Part shown: positions 1-9,141 of the stretch, in pieces
Layout: every line of letters begins with the position of its first letter
Numbering within the stretch: the stretch's first letter is position 1
Assembly: GCF_014191355.1 (NCBI RefSeq)
Contig: NZ_JACHWM010000004.1
Span: 62,001 to 126,000 of the forward strand
Origin: Methylobacterium sp. R2-1
GTDB taxonomy: Bacteria > Pseudomonadota > Alphaproteobacteria > Rhizobiales > Beijerinckiaceae
Reading direction: 5' to 3'
DNA: 64,000 bases
The notes under the pieces: generated by a model
Database searches by the model: none
What the model saw: only the letters and a program-made list of their open reading frames with translations
Told to the model about the DNA's origin: nothing
Made by a program: the position numbers and the translations under genes

Positions 1-540
1 TCATGTGAACTTTCTCACAGCGGCAAGCTATGCACGAGCGGGCTTAGAGGGATCGAGGATTGGTAATTGGCCGCATTGAGCCTGCCAAATCATGCCCTTC
101 TGCTCGATCCCGCACGCCGAGCGCGGCAGTCAAAGTCAGAATATCCGACCTCCTTGCGACCGGCCGGAAACAACTCGATGCGTCCGGCCTGAGCTTAAGG
201 CCTCGCTTTTGCTGGCTCCGCTCTCGGAATCGCTTGAGGACGCAGGGCAACGTCTATCCCGAAATTTTGTGCAGTCACATCGAAAATACCGAATGCTTTT
301 CAACAATGAAGCATGAAATCATCGCAAAATTTGTCAGCCGATTAACCTAAACAGTTCGTTTCCATCCGAAACTGCATCTTATCATCCGAACGGATGGTGC
401 GGCTTTGGTTCGGCTCCCGTATTTAAGCCCTCGTTAACGACATCACGGGGCAATCGACGGATCCGCTGAGCTGGTCAACAGCTGGTTAACAACTCCGATC
501 CGAATGCCGAGTGACAGACTAAAGAAACAGGGGAACAGTC
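1..540. other. Non-coding region upstream of the curli cluster
   Basis: No open frame here has convincing protein composition. The last ~120 bases are richer in A/T and include a TTAAC-rich stretch near 430-490. A purine-rich GGGGAAC precedes the ATG at 541 and may be its ribosome binding site. This is the likely place for the curli promoter, but I cannot assign -35/-10 elements with confidence. Confidence 0.5.
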
Positions 541-1758
541 ATGCGGCATCTTTCGATTGCGACGGTCAGCGTTCTGGCCATTCTCGTTGCTTCGCCCGTT
601 CTTGCACAGGGCAGGAACAAAACCGACCTTAAGCAGACTGGCACCAAGAACGAGGTGACCCTCACGCAGTCCGGCACCGGCGGCGTGATCGACGTTCAGC
701 AGGTTGGCAGCTTCAACGGCGCGAGCACAGGCTACGGCGCCGAAGGGAATCAGGACGGCGGAACGGGCAACAGCCTGACCGTGAAGCAGAACGGGAATCG
801 CAACGCCTTCCAGGCGCTCCAGCGCGACGGCGACAGCAACAAGATCTCCCTCACGCAGAAAGATAATAACAATACCGCGGCCTTCACCCAGTCGGGTGGC
901 GCGCGCAACGCTGTGACGGTCGATCAGAGCGGCCTCAACGGCGTGACCAAGACCGATCACAACGCGGGTACGTCGCAGGAGGGCGGAGCCGACTCGTCGA
1001 TCGAGATCACGCAGACCGATCGGCGCCAGATCGCTGTCGCCGCGCAAGCCAACGCGCGGGATAACTCGCTGACCTACATCTGGCAGACCGGATCGGACCA
1101 GGTGGCCAACGGCAGCCAGTTCAACACCCGGAACTCCCAGGCCAGCATCATCCAGTATGGACGCACGAACTCCGGCTCCGTGACCCAGAACGGCACGAGG
1201 GACAACACGGTCGGCTCAGTGCTGCAGCAGGGCGAGGACAACGCCGCAGCGTTGCTTCAGACCGGCCCGTCGAACAGCTCGATCGGCGCCATATTCCAGT
1301 TTGGGCATGACAATAAAGCCGTCGCCCAGCAGACTGGCAGCAGCAATAGCGGTCTGTATGTGACGCAGGTGGGCAATAACAACACCGGCGCGGTCTATCA
1401 GACAGCATCGAACAACAGCGACATCTATCTGACGCAGTATACCAGCCGCAACGAGGCGATCATCAACCAGATCGGCTCCAGCGCAGCGACCATTTCGGTC
1501 ACCCAGGGGGTCGGCAACGACAACAAGGCGATCGTCAACCAGGTCAACTCGTATGGTTCCGGCATCTATCTGAACCAGTTCGGCACATCCAACGAGGCCA
1601 ACCTCGGACAGGTTCTGTCGACGGGCTCCACCATCTCCGCCGACCAGTATGGCAGCGGCAACATCCTCACCGCTTCGCAGACTTACAACGCCGGCAGCAC
1701 GATCAGCAGCATGCAGAACGGCGCCGGCAACCGCGCGACCATCACTCAGACCCGCTAA
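541..1758 (+). CDS. Curlin-repeat amyloid protein (CsgA-like, long form)
   Basis: Secreted fibre-forming protein of the curli family, 405 residues. Residues 1-22 form a clear Sec signal peptide ending in VLAQG. The rest is a chain of imperfect ~20-25 residue units with regularly spaced Asn and Gln (N-x5-Q pattern, for example NEVTLTQSG, NSLTVKQNG, NNNTGAVYQ, NRATITQTR). This is the strand-turn-strand signature of curlin repeats that stack into a beta-solenoid. Escherichia coli CsgA has five units in about 150 residues, so this protein is more than twice as long. It is the first gene of a cluster with csgH, csgF and csgG on the same strand. A hairpin with a T-rich tail follows at once, so this transcript may be made in excess of the downstream genes. 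Whether it is the major or minor subunit cannot be decided from sequence. Confidence 0.88.
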   Translation: MRHLSIATVSVLAILVASPVLAQGRNKTDLKQTGTKNEVTLTQSGTGGVIDVQQVGSFNGASTGYGAEGNQDGGTGNSLTVKQNGNRNAFQALQRDGDSNKISLTQKDNNNTAAFTQSGGARNAVTVDQSGLNGVTKTDHNAGTSQEGGADSSIEITQTDRRQIAVAAQANARDNSLTYIWQTGSDQVANGSQFNTRNSQASIIQYGRTNSGSVTQNGTRDNTVGSVLQQGEDNAAALLQTGPSNSSIGAIFQFGHDNKAVAQQTGSSNSGLYVTQVGNNNTGAVYQTASNNSDIYLTQYTSRNEAIINQIGSSAATISVTQGVGNDNKAIVNQVNSYGSGIYLNQFGTSNEANLGQVLSTGSTISADQYGSGNILTASQTYNAGSTISSMQNGAGNRATITQTR

Positions 1759-1777
1759 GAAGACGGAATGAGTGCGG

Positions 1778-1817
1778 CGTGGCTCCCTGCCCCGGTAGGG
1801 GGCCACGTTTTCCTTTT
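1778..1817 (+). terminator. Hairpin with T-rich tail after the long curlin gene
   Basis: An 11-bp stem (CGTGGCTCCCT at 1778-1788 with AGGGGGCCACG at 1797-1807, one G-U pair) closes an 8-nt loop. It is followed by TTTTCCTTTT. It sits 20 bp after the curlin stop codon and before csgH, so it could be a full or partial intrinsic terminator. Confidence 0.6.
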
Positions 1818-1871
1818 CGGGCTTGAACGATGCTGTCCACTGCGATCGTGGACCCTTGGAAGGGGCGTGTC

Positions 1872-2204
1872 ATGACCGGGGCCGGGGACGTTCCGCCGCC
1901 GATCTCCTGCGCGCTGATCGAGCATCGCGCGGGCGCGCAGGTCCAGATCGAGGTGCGTCTCCGTTCGGAGAGCGCCCAGACCGGAACCTATCGCCTGCAG
2001 GTGATCAAGCAGGGCCGCTCGGGACAGGCGCGGATCAACCAGGAATCGGCGTTCGCGCTCGACGCCGGACGCTCGGTGCGCATCGATGGCCCGAGCCTGT
2101 CGATGGAGCCGTCGGCGTCCTACCGTGCCACCCTCTCGGTCCACGCCAATGAGATCACCGCCACCTGTGAACGAACCGGGCCCGAGTCGTCCGACACCCT
2201 GTAA
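1872..2204 (+). CDS. csgH: CsgH-like curli assembly inhibitor (CsgC-type chaperone)
   Basis: About 110 residues with the CsgH pattern: an N-terminal SCALIEH strand, a central GTYRLQVIKQG then GQARINQ segment, YRATLSV, and a C-terminal ATCERT. The two Cys near the ends are placed as in this small immunoglobulin-like fold. The family acts in the periplasm of Alphaproteobacteria to hold back curlin nucleation. The ATG at 1872 was chosen because AAGGGG lies about 7 nt upstream; an in-frame ATG at 1830 would add 14 residues. Neither start gives a recognisable Sec signal peptide, which is odd for a periplasmic chaperone. It lies between two curlin genes, which fits the assignment. Confidence 0.72.
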   Translation: MTGAGDVPPPISCALIEHRAGAQVQIEVRLRSESAQTGTYRLQVIKQGRSGQARINQESAFALDAGRSVRIDGPSLSMEPSASYRATLSVHANEITATCERTGPESSDTL

Positions 2205-2467
2205 GTCTGGTATCAAGCGCCGGTCCGGGCTGTTGCAGCTTGATCACGCCTGTCGTTCTCAGTCGGCTTGTTGTCCTATACCAAGCAGGATTTCATTTGA
2301 CTCGACGATTTTCATGAGTTGAGGTTGAGATCGAAACCTGAATTTTGCCTAGCACTGCCTTCAGCTCACGCATTGAACAGATATATGAGTAACGAGTTTC
2401 GGAAATAGATGATTCATAAAGACGCTTTACAATCAATTCTGTCATCCATGAAAGAAGGAGCGGGGAT

Positions 2468-3061
2468 ATGACCAGTCCGGCGCGTGTCGTATCGCCCCGT
2501 TGGGCCCTGTGCTGCGCTTGCGCGCTCTTTTCCCTGACGAGCCTCCACTCCCCGGCCGGGGCTCAGCAGGCCGGCGTCCCGATCGAGTACGCCACGATCG
2601 GCGGCGTGCAGCTCCCGATCAGAATTTTGCAGCCGGATAACGCGACGGTCGGCAGAGACGGTCAGGTCGCTTCGAACAATCAGATCGGTACCGACAACAT
2701 CACCGAGATCAGGCAGGCCGGCCAGGGCAATCGCGCCGGAATCACGGCGGTCGGCAACGGCAATACCGGGCTCATCAGTCAGAAGGGTGTCGACAATTTC
2801 GGGCTCGGGACCCTGACCGGCACCGGGCTGCGCATGGATCTGCAACAGATCGGCGCCGGAAACGTCGCCGATCTGGGGGTGACCGGCCCGAGCGGCGGCA
2901 GCCTCACGGTGCTGCAGCGCGGCGACGGCAACACCGCGACCGGATCGATTCCGGGCAGCCGCGACGTGACCGTGAACCAGATCGGCAACGGTGCCTCCGT
3001 CGACGTCAGCCAGGGCGGCGTCGCGAAAAGCATCATCATCAACCAAATCCGGGCGCGATGA
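2468..3061 (+). CDS. Second curlin-repeat protein (CsgB-like candidate)
   Basis: 197 residues with an N-terminal signal sequence (hydrophobic core ALCCACALFSLTSLHS, likely cleavage after GAQQA) and about 40 residues without repeats. Curlin-type units follow: NQIGTDNITEIRQAG, NRAGITAVG, NTGLISQKG, and a last unit ending in IIINQIRAR. The basic Ile/Arg tail and shorter repeat array recall nucleator subunits such as CsgB, but this is inference from composition. It is preceded by AAGGAGCGGGG about 5 nt before the ATG, a strong ribosome binding site. It sits between csgH and csgF. A 263-nt gap with no gene separates it from csgH. Confidence 0.8.
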   Translation: MTSPARVVSPRWALCCACALFSLTSLHSPAGAQQAGVPIEYATIGGVQLPIRILQPDNATVGRDGQVASNNQIGTDNITEIRQAGQGNRAGITAVGNGNTGLISQKGVDNFGLGTLTGTGLRMDLQQIGAGNVADLGVTGPSGGSLTVLQRGDGNTATGSIPGSRDVTVNQIGNGASVDVSQGGVAKSIIINQIRAR

Positions 3062-3180
3062 GCCGAACATCGCTGCCATGTTTCTCACGGGACCTCCGGT
3101 GCACCGCGCCTTCGGGAGCGGTTCGCACCGGATCGTTTCGTGACGAGCCTTCAAGCCGATCGAGGGGCAGGGCCTAGATC

Positions 3181-3630
3181 ATGAAGACACGCATCCTCGC
3201 GGTTGGCGCCGCGCTCCTGTTCTCAGCCGCACCGGTCCAGGCCGGAAACCTCGTGTACCAGGCCGTGAATCCGGCCTTCGGCGGGAGCCCGCTCAACGGG
3301 AGCTGGCTGCAATCCGAGGCTCAGGCTCAGAACATCCCGCAGGCGGCGCAGCAGCGCCAGCAGCAGTTGTTCAGCACGGGCACCTCGCGGGGCGGGATCT
3401 CGACCCTGACGCCGGGGCAGATCTTCGCGCAACAACTGCAGTCTCAACTCTACGGCTCACTGGCAAACCAGATCACGCAGGCGATCTTCGGCGAGAATGC
3501 GCGCCCGAGCGGAACATTCCAGTTCCAAGGCACAACGATCCAATTCATCAAGGTCGGGCCGGACGTGCGCGTCACGATCAATGACGGCCAGACGTCCACC
3601 GAGGTGATCGTTCCGGCGTCAACGCCTTAA
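3181..3630 (+). CDS. csgF: Curli production assembly/transport component CsgF
   Basis: 149 residues, close to the usual length of CsgF (~138). A signal peptide (residues 1-21, ending PVQAG) is followed by the family hallmark LVYQAVNPAFGG and PLNGSWL. A Gln-rich middle and a C-terminal beta-rich part end the protein. CsgF caps the CsgG pore on the outer face of the outer membrane and places the nucleator subunit there. The gene lies directly upstream of csgG, the usual arrangement. The start follows GGGGCAGGG, with the ATG at 3181. Confidence 0.9.
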   Translation: MKTRILAVGAALLFSAAPVQAGNLVYQAVNPAFGGSPLNGSWLQSEAQAQNIPQAAQQRQQQLFSTGTSRGGISTLTPGQIFAQQLQSQLYGSLANQITQAIFGENARPSGTFQFQGTTIQFIKVGPDVRVTINDGQTSTEVIVPASTP

Positions 3631-3771
3631 AGACTTAAGTCTTCGCAAAGACATCAGGCTGCGCAAGCGGCTTCTTCGAGTATGCGTGACGACGGTCGTC
3701 ACGCATACTCGCAATCAAACGGCTCGAAGGTCGCGCCAAGCGGCCCGGTCGTGGTCGGGATTGCTGATCTC

Positions 3772-4695
3772 ATGTGGGCTGAATCTTCTTTCCGTCGGGG
3801 CAAGGCCGCTGGCGCTCTGCTGCTCGCAACGCTCGGGCTCGGTGGATGCGTCGCTGTCGGCGAGCGCGAGCCGCTCAACGAGGCGCCGACCGTCACCGAG
3901 ACTTCGCCGACCGGCTTGAATCTCGAACTGTTGCCGCCGCCGGCGAAGGCCGTGGACCTCGCCGTCTACAGCTTCCCCGATCTCACCGGACAGAACAAAC
4001 CCAGCGACAACTTCGCCGAGTTCTCACGAGCGGTGACGCAAGGCGGCGCCGCCTTCCTCGTGGATGCCCTTCGCCGCACCGGCGGAGGCCGCTGGTTCCG
4101 GGTGGTCGAGCGCGGAAGCCTCGCCAACATCCTGCAGGAGCGGCAGCTCATCCGCGCCACCCGCCAGGAATTCGACCAGGATCAGGCCAAGCCGCTGCCG
4201 CCGATTCGCTTCGCGGGCCTGCTGGTCGAGGGCGGCATCCTCGCCTACGACGCGAACTTCGTGACGGGTGGGATCGGCGCCCGCTATCTCGGCATCGGCG
4301 GCGATATCCGCTACCGGCGCGACGTGGTGACGGTCGGCATGCGCATCGTGTCGGTGCAATCGGGCGAGGTGCTCACCAGTGTCACGACGACGAAAACAAT
4401 CTACTCGATCGGCCTCAACACGAACACGTTCCGCTACGTTGCGGTGAACAAGCTGTTCGAGTTCGATGCGGGCGTGACGCGCAACGAGCCGACCCAGTTC
4501 GCCGTGCGCGAATCGATCGAGCTGGCCGTCTACTCGACTCTGATGGAAGGGGCGCGCAAAGGGCTCTGGAAGTTCCGCGATCCGGCGGTCGGGCAGCGCC
4601 TGCTTCAGGAATATATCGAGCAGGACAAGGCGCTCCCGCCCACGAGCGCGAACGCCGAGATCGTTCAGGAAGCCGTCGTGGTCGCGAAGAACTGA
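3772..4695 (+). CDS. csgG: Curli outer-membrane export channel CsgG (lipoprotein)
   Basis: The frame is open from 3682. The ATG at 3772 gives a proper lipoprotein signal: basic FRRGK, a hydrophobic stretch, then lipobox LGGC at about residues 22-25. The 307-residue product carries CsgG features: VYSFPDLTGQNKPSDNF, the GRWFRVVERG(S)L and ERQLIR segment, and the GGIGARYLG then YRRDVVTVGMRIVS region near the transmembrane hairpins. The protein forms a ring-shaped outer-membrane pore that exports curlin subunits and works with CsgF. Escherichia coli CsgG also uses the periplasmic adaptor CsgE, which I do not find here. The stop lies 4 bp before the next gene, so the two are probably co-transcribed. 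Confidence 0.92.
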   Translation: MWAESSFRRGKAAGALLLATLGLGGCVAVGEREPLNEAPTVTETSPTGLNLELLPPPAKAVDLAVYSFPDLTGQNKPSDNFAEFSRAVTQGGAAFLVDALRRTGGGRWFRVVERGSLANILQERQLIRATRQEFDQDQAKPLPPIRFAGLLVEGGILAYDANFVTGGIGARYLGIGGDIRYRRDVVTVGMRIVSVQSGEVLTSVTTTKTIYSIGLNTNTFRYVAVNKLFEFDAGVTRNEPTQFAVRESIELAVYSTLMEGARKGLWKFRDPAVGQRLLQEYIEQDKALPPTSANAEIVQEAVVVAKN

Positions 4696-4699
4696 GACG

Positions 4700-5557
4700 A
4701 TGCGCGGCCAGCACCCCTGGATGGCGGCGGCGCTGCTGGCAGCCCTCCTGATCGCATCTCCCTCGCGGGCCGACCTTCGCGCGCGCTCTGCGGTGTTGGA
4801 CCTGACTGCGACGGGGCAGGCCGATGCGTCGAGCGAAGTGCCCAGCGCGGGCTTGGTCGCGATCGTCGAGAAGATCGCGCCGGAGATGTCCGTCTCGGCA
4901 CTCTCGGCGCTGATCGCCCAGGCGGCCCTCAGCACCGGCGTTCCGTCCGACTTTCTCCTGAAATTGCTGAAGCGCGAAAGCGGCCTGAACCCGATGGCCG
5001 TGAGTCCGAAAGGCGCGCTCGGGATTGCCCAGTTCATGCCGGGAACGGCGGCCGAACGCGGTCTGGCCGATCCGTTCGACCCGGTTCAGGCCATTCCGAA
5101 GGCGGCCGAGCTGCTGCGCGATCTGCGGCAGCGCTACGGCAACTGGACTCTGGCCGCCGCCGCCTACAACGCAGGACCCGGTCGGGTCGATGCCTGGCTC
5201 TCGGGCCGCCTGGACCTGCCGAAGGAGACGACGGACTACGTCGCCAACATCTCCGGCGTGGATACACCGAGTTGGACATCGGCCTATCGTCCGGCCGGCT
5301 CCGGCTGGCCGCTCGCGATCGCGTCCTTTGCGGTGCCCTTGCCGGTGTTCAGCGCCGTCCGGATATCGGACCGCCGCGAGACGGCGGCCGAGGCGGCGAA
5401 GCGAGCGACGAAATCGGCGGACGGAACTCTCGCGCCGCTCACGACGGCTCAGCTTCGCGCCGCGGCCGGCGGGATTGCGCGTTCAGCGGCGGCGAGCGGC
5501 CCCTGCGCGGCCCTGCTCAGCCCGGCCGCGCAATGTCTCAGCTTCAATCGTTACTGA
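4700..5557 (+). CDS. Lytic transglycosylase, SLT domain (Slt/MltC type)
   Basis: 285 residues with an N-terminal signal peptide (hydrophobic stretch at 8-20, then SRADL). An SLT fold follows at about residues 85-190, with LLKRESGLNP (the Glu is the predicted catalytic residue), GALGIAQFMPGTA, and AYNAGPGRVDAWL. It would cleave the peptidoglycan backbone to anhydro-muropeptides in the periplasm. The gene starts 4 bp after csgG, so it probably belongs to the curli operon. A local wall-opening role that helps seat the CsgG ring is possible but is inference. The ~90 C-terminal residues are Ala/Arg-rich and have no domain I recognise. Confidence 0.85.
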   Translation: MRGQHPWMAAALLAALLIASPSRADLRARSAVLDLTATGQADASSEVPSAGLVAIVEKIAPEMSVSALSALIAQAALSTGVPSDFLLKLLKRESGLNPMAVSPKGALGIAQFMPGTAAERGLADPFDPVQAIPKAAELLRDLRQRYGNWTLAAAAYNAGPGRVDAWLSGRLDLPKETTDYVANISGVDTPSWTSAYRPAGSGWPLAIASFAVPLPVFSAVRISDRRETAAEAAKRATKSADGTLAPLTTAQLRAAAGGIARSAAASGPCAALLSPAAQCLSFNRY

Positions 5558-5647
5558 TCTCTGACGCGACCGAGGCAAGCGCCTCGTCGCGACGTCGAGA
5601 AAAGGCGCGGTGTCGTTTCCGATCCGACCGCGCGTCGCCCTGCCGCG

Positions 5648-6004
5648 TCAGCGGCCCTGCCTCAGGGTGATCTGGTTGTAGGATCCGGACTGCGCGATGA
5701 CCGCGGTGTTGGAGACACCGGCCTGCGTGATGCGGATGAAGTTGCCGATACCGGATTGCGTCGCATCGATGCGATTATACTGACCATCCTGCACGCCGTA
5801 GAACGCATTGCCCTGACCGGGGCTCGGCATGCTGTCGGTGCTGGCCGAGACCCGGGTCATCGTGTTTCGCAGGGCGCTGTTCTCCAAATCCTGCATCGTC
5901 GTGTTGAATCGAGCCATCAGGGCGGAAAGGTCCTGCGCCTGGGCGGCTCCGAACATCTGCGACAGAGCAGTGCAAACAGCAAAGATCGAAACAATTTTAC
6001 GCAT
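5648..6004 (-). CDS. Short curlin-repeat protein, convergent to the curli operon
   Basis: 118 residues from the ATG at 6004, which has AGAGGA about 9 nt upstream; a longer start at 6037 would spoil the signal peptide. Residues 1-22 are a Sec signal (IVSIFAVCTALSQMFG, then AAQAQ). A helical-looking spacer follows. About three curlin units close the protein: NAFYGVQDGQYNRIDATQSG, NFIRITQAG, NTAVIAQSG and NQITLRQG. It is therefore a third curlin-type protein, encoded on the other strand and so under its own promoter. It could be a nucleator or minor subunit; only the repeat pattern supports this. Confidence 0.8.
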   Translation of the reverse strand: MRKIVSIFAVCTALSQMFGAAQAQDLSALMARFNTTMQDLENSALRNTMTRVSASTDSMPSPGQGNAFYGVQDGQYNRIDATQSGIGNFIRITQAGVSNTAVIAQSGSYNQITLRQGR

Positions 6005-6433
6005 TGGGATCAGTCCTCTTCGTTGTTCAAGGATCAATTCCCCGCGTTAACAAATCTTGTATAGCCACAAGCGCCTCAACAACCGCTGGTCGACTCCTCT
6101 GTTCGATTGCCACGAGGATAAAGAAACGGTTCCGTGGCTTGGTGACTCAAATCTGAAGACGGTTGAGGCAAATACGGGAAACGACGACACGTCAGATTCC
6201 CCACCGGCTCGACGCGAAGGCTGAACGCTATGCCGTGCGGAGCTGCTCCCGATCCTGCGGCCCGCGCTGGATCCTGTGCCCATTCCTTCCGGGCGAATCG
6301 ACCACGCGCATTTCCTGCGGCTGCGCTGATGGCGGCGATGGAAGCCGCTCGGCATCCCCGGACGCGGAAGGTCCTGGCCGCGGCCCTGGGGCAGACGGCG
6401 ATGCGGTTCGCCTGAGATGACGAGCGCGCCGGG
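6005..6433. other. Intergenic region between the curlin and cox operons
   Basis: About 430 bp. It should hold the promoter of the minus-strand short curlin gene. Small plus-strand frames around 6163-6420 have no recognisable domain or good ribosome binding site. I see no terminator that I would defend. Confidence 0.4.
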
Positions 6434-6736
6434 TCAGCTATTGGCGAGGCGGCTCAGCGTGTCGGTGAGCGTCAGCGTGAACAGGATGGCGAGCCAGAAC
6501 AGGCCGCAGGCGGCCGCCAGCCGCACCAGAGTGTCGGCCTGGTCGAGCCGCATGAACAGCAGGGCCACGAGGCTCGCCTGCGTTGCGGCAATACCGAAAG
6601 TGAGGACCGTCGCCCAGGGTGCGGGCGCGACGTAGGCCGAGAACAGGCTCAGGCCCAGCAGTGCGAGCAGCAGCGCCCAGACGATCAGACCGCGCAGCCA
6701 GAGCGCAACGGTTGGCTTTGGCGTGACTGCACTCAT
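6434..6736 (-). CDS. Cytochrome c oxidase subunit IV (bacterial type, CoxD)
   Basis: 100-residue membrane protein with three predicted helices (about residues 11-32, 37-58 and 73-93), the size and layout of prokaryotic subunit IV. Its ATG at 6736 overlaps the stop of the subunit III gene as ATGA. It is the last gene of the act-cox operon. The family stabilises the oxidase core and has no redox centre. The assignment rests on position, length and topology, because sequence is poorly conserved in this subunit. Confidence 0.75.
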   Translation of the reverse strand: MSAVTPKPTVALWLRGLIVWALLLALLGLSLFSAYVAPAPWATVLTFGIAATQASLVALLFMRLDQADTLVRLAAACGLFWLAILFTLTLTDTLSRLANS

Positions 6737-7422
6737 CCGCCGCGTCCGCCGAGGTAGAGCATGGGGTAGAGCACGATCCAGATCATGTCGACGAAGCCCC
6801 AGTAGAGCATCGCCACCTCGACCTGCGGATTCTCGAACAGAAAGCCCGGCGCGCGCCACTCCTTCCAGATCAGGCGGACGACGAGGCCGATGCCGATCGA
6901 GAGATGGATGGCGTGGATCGCGGTCGAGAGCCAGTAGAAGCCGAAGAAGAGCTGCGTCGCGGGCGCTTTCAACGCGAAGTCGGCACCGGGCACGAGGTGC
7001 CGCTCGATGTCCTCGCGATACTCCAGCCCTTTCACCACCATGAAGGCGAGGCCGAGCAGGACCGTCGCTGTGAGGCATCCAAGCGTCAGGCGGCGGCAAC
7101 CCTCCTGCTCGGAGGCTTGCGAGGCGGTTGCCGCGAAGAGCCCGCTGGTGAGAAGGAGAGCGGTGTTGAGCGTCCCGTAGACGATGTTGGTCTCGCGCGC
7201 GGCGACAGCGAAATCCGCCGCGTGCTCGAGCCGCATCGCCGTGTAGAGCAGGAACAGCGCCCCGAAGAACAGCACCTCGCTGGCGATGAAGACCCAGATG
7301 CCGAAGGTCGCCCCGGCCCGCTGGTAAGAGAAGGCCCGACCTTCCGGAAGCCGGAGCTCGTCCCACGGCTCGCGCAGGTGCCGCTCGGGGGTCTTGTCGA
7401 GGACGTCGCCGCCCGTGCTCAC
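6733..7422 (-). CDS. coxC: Cytochrome c oxidase subunit III
   Basis: 229 residues with about five membrane helices. Family features are [18 protein letters not shown] near the N-terminus, then GLEYREDI, and [16 protein letters not shown] with [17 protein letters not shown] at the end. This subunit supports proton uptake and active-site stability in haem-copper oxidases. A GTG start at 7422 overlaps the stop of coxA as GTGA, which points to translational coupling. It is somewhat short compared with seven-helix forms, as is usual where subunit IV is separate. Confidence 0.92.
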   Translation of the reverse strand: MSTGGDVLDKTPERHLREPWDELRLPEGRAFSYQRAGATFGIWVFIASEVLFFGALFLLYTAMRLEHAADFAVAARETNIVYGTLNTALLLTSGLFAATASQASEQEGCRRLTLGCLTATVLLGLAFMVVKGLEYREDIERHLVPGADFALKAPATQLFFGFYWLSTAIHAIHLSIGIGLVVRLIWKEWRAPGFLFENPQVEVAMLYWGFVDMIWIVLYPMLYLGGRGG

Positions 7423-9110
7423 GTCAGCGCCCCTTCCTCGGCGATGCGCGACTCGTCACCCGGCGGCGTCGCCTCCGGATGGTAGTCGTAGGGCGGTGCG
7501 AGAACCTGCGGGTTGCCGAAGAAGTTCTGCCGCGGCGGCGGCGAGGTGGTGCGCCATTCGAGCCCCGAGGCGTTCCAGGGATCGTTGAGGGCGCGGGCAC
7601 CGTAGAACAGCGACCAGGTGAGGTAGCCGAGCGGCATCAGATAGGCCGCGGCGAGCACGGCCGCACCGGAGGAAGAGAGCACGTTCCAGACCTGGAACTC
7701 CGGCGGATAGGTGTAGTAGCGCCGCGGCATGCCGAGATAGCCGGCGATGAATTGCGGGAAGAAGGTCAGGTTGAAGCCGAAGAACATCAGCAGGGCGGCG
7801 AAGCGTGCCCAACCCTCCGGATACATCCGCCCCGTCACCTTCGGCCACCAGAAGTGCAGGCCGGCGAAGTAGGCGGACACCGAGGCGCCGACCATGATGT
7901 AGTGGAAGTGGGCGACGACGAAGTAGGTGTCCTGCACGTGCACGTCGATCGGCACCGAGGCCAGGAACAGGCCGGTCAGACCGCCCATGGTGAACAGGCC
8001 GAGGAAGCCGAGTGCGTAGAGCATCGGCGATTCGAAGCCGATCTGGCCGCGGTAGAGCGTGGCGGTCCAGTTGAACACCTTGATGGCGGAGGGCACCGCC
8101 ACGATGAACGACAGGAACGAGAACACCAGGGCGGCGAACGGCGACATGCCCGAGGTGAACATGTGGTGGCCCCAGGTGAAGAAGCCGATCACCGCGATCG
8201 CCACCAGGGCGTAGACCATGAAGGAATAGCCGAAGATGCGCCGCCGGGCGTAGCAGGTGATGACCTCCGAGATCACACCCATGGCCGGCAGGATCATGAT
8301 GTAGACCGCCGGGTGCGAGTAGAACCAGAACAGGTGCTGGAACAGGATCGGGTCGCCGCCGCGGGCCGGGTCGAAGATCGGCAGGTTGAAGGTGCGCTCG
8401 GCGATGACGAGGACGAGCGTCAGGGCCAGCACGGGCGTGGCGAGCACGAAGATCAGGCTCGTCGTGTACATCGACCATACGAACAGCGGCAGGCGGAACC
8501 ACGTCATGCCGGGCGCGCGCAGGAAATGCACCGTGGCGATGAAGTTCACGCCCGTGGCGATGGTCGAGAAGCCGGAGACGAACACGCCGAGGACGGCGAG
8601 GGTGACGAAGGTGTTCGAGAACACCGTCGAGTAGGGGACGTAGAAGGTCCAGCCGGTATCGATGCCGCCCGCCAGCACGGCGGCGAGCGTCAGCAGCCCG
8701 CCGGCCATGTTGAGATACCACGAGATCAGGTTGAGCTTGGGGAAGGCGAGGTCGCGCGCGCCGATCATCAGCGGCAGCAAAAAATTCCCCATCGTCGTCG
8801 GGATCGACGGGATGAGGAAGAACCACACCATGACGATGCCGTGCAGCGAGAACAGCTTGTTGTAGGTGTCGGCGCCGACGACGTCGCCCTGCGGCGTGAA
8901 CAGCTCCAGCCGCACCAGGGTCGCGGCCGCACCGCCGATGAAGAAGAAGAAGGTGATCGACAGCGCGTAGAGGATCGCGATGCGTTTGTGATCGGTGGTG
9001 AACAGCCAGGAGGCGACGGAATAGCCATCGCCGAGGTAGCTGACCGGCAGGCCGAGATCCAACTCGCGCGGATTGGCCAGCGTCGAGGCATCGGAAGAGG
9101 CGCCGCTCAT
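7419..9110 (-). CDS. coxA: Cytochrome c oxidase subunit I, A2-type haem-copper oxidase
   Basis: 563 residues with twelve expected helices. It binds the low-spin haem and the haem a3-CuB centre where O2 is reduced. Visible motifs are [12 protein letters not shown] (first haem ligand His), [15 protein letters not shown] (CuB His and the Tyr of the His-Tyr crosslink), [10 protein letters not shown] (two CuB His) and [11 protein letters not shown] (haem ligands). The YSHPAV form, in place of GHPEV, is the hallmark of the A2 subfamily: the channel Glu of A1 enzymes is absent and a Tyr-Ser pair is expected to replace it. The ATG at 9110 lies 31 bp downstream of coxB. The antisense frame over this gene is open by base composition only. 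Confidence 0.96.
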   Translation of the reverse strand: MSGASSDASTLANPRELDLGLPVSYLGDGYSVASWLFTTDHKRIAILYALSITFFFFIGGAAATLVRLELFTPQGDVVGADTYNKLFSLHGIVMVWFFLIPSIPTTMGNFLLPLMIGARDLAFPKLNLISWYLNMAGGLLTLAAVLAGGIDTGWTFYVPYSTVFSNTFVTLAVLGVFVSGFSTIATGVNFIATVHFLRAPGMTWFRLPLFVWSMYTTSLIFVLATPVLALTLVLVIAERTFNLPIFDPARGGDPILFQHLFWFYSHPAVYIMILPAMGVISEVITCYARRRIFGYSFMVYALVAIAVIGFFTWGHHMFTSGMSPFAALVFSFLSFIVAVPSAIKVFNWTATLYRGQIGFESPMLYALGFLGLFTMGGLTGLFLASVPIDVHVQDTYFVVAHFHYIMVGASVSAYFAGLHFWWPKVTGRMYPEGWARFAALLMFFGFNLTFFPQFIAGYLGMPRRYYTYPPEFQVWNVLSSSGAAVLAAAYLMPLGYLTWSLFYGARALNDPWNASGLEWRTTSPPPRQNFFGNPQVLAPPYDYHPEATPPGDESRIAEEGALT

Positions 9111-9141
9111 CGGAGGCTTCCTGCGGAAGAGGGATGATGCA

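Noticed and set aside
541..1758. Curlin region as a DNA tandem repeat or CRISPR-like array
   Set aside because: The units repeat at the protein level only; base sequences differ and there are no spacers of equal length.
7479..9137. 552-codon open frame on the plus strand
   Set aside because: It is antisense to coxA, whose protein has all haem-copper motifs. The product is a His/Arg/Asp/Gly-rich string without domains, a usual by-product of high GC.
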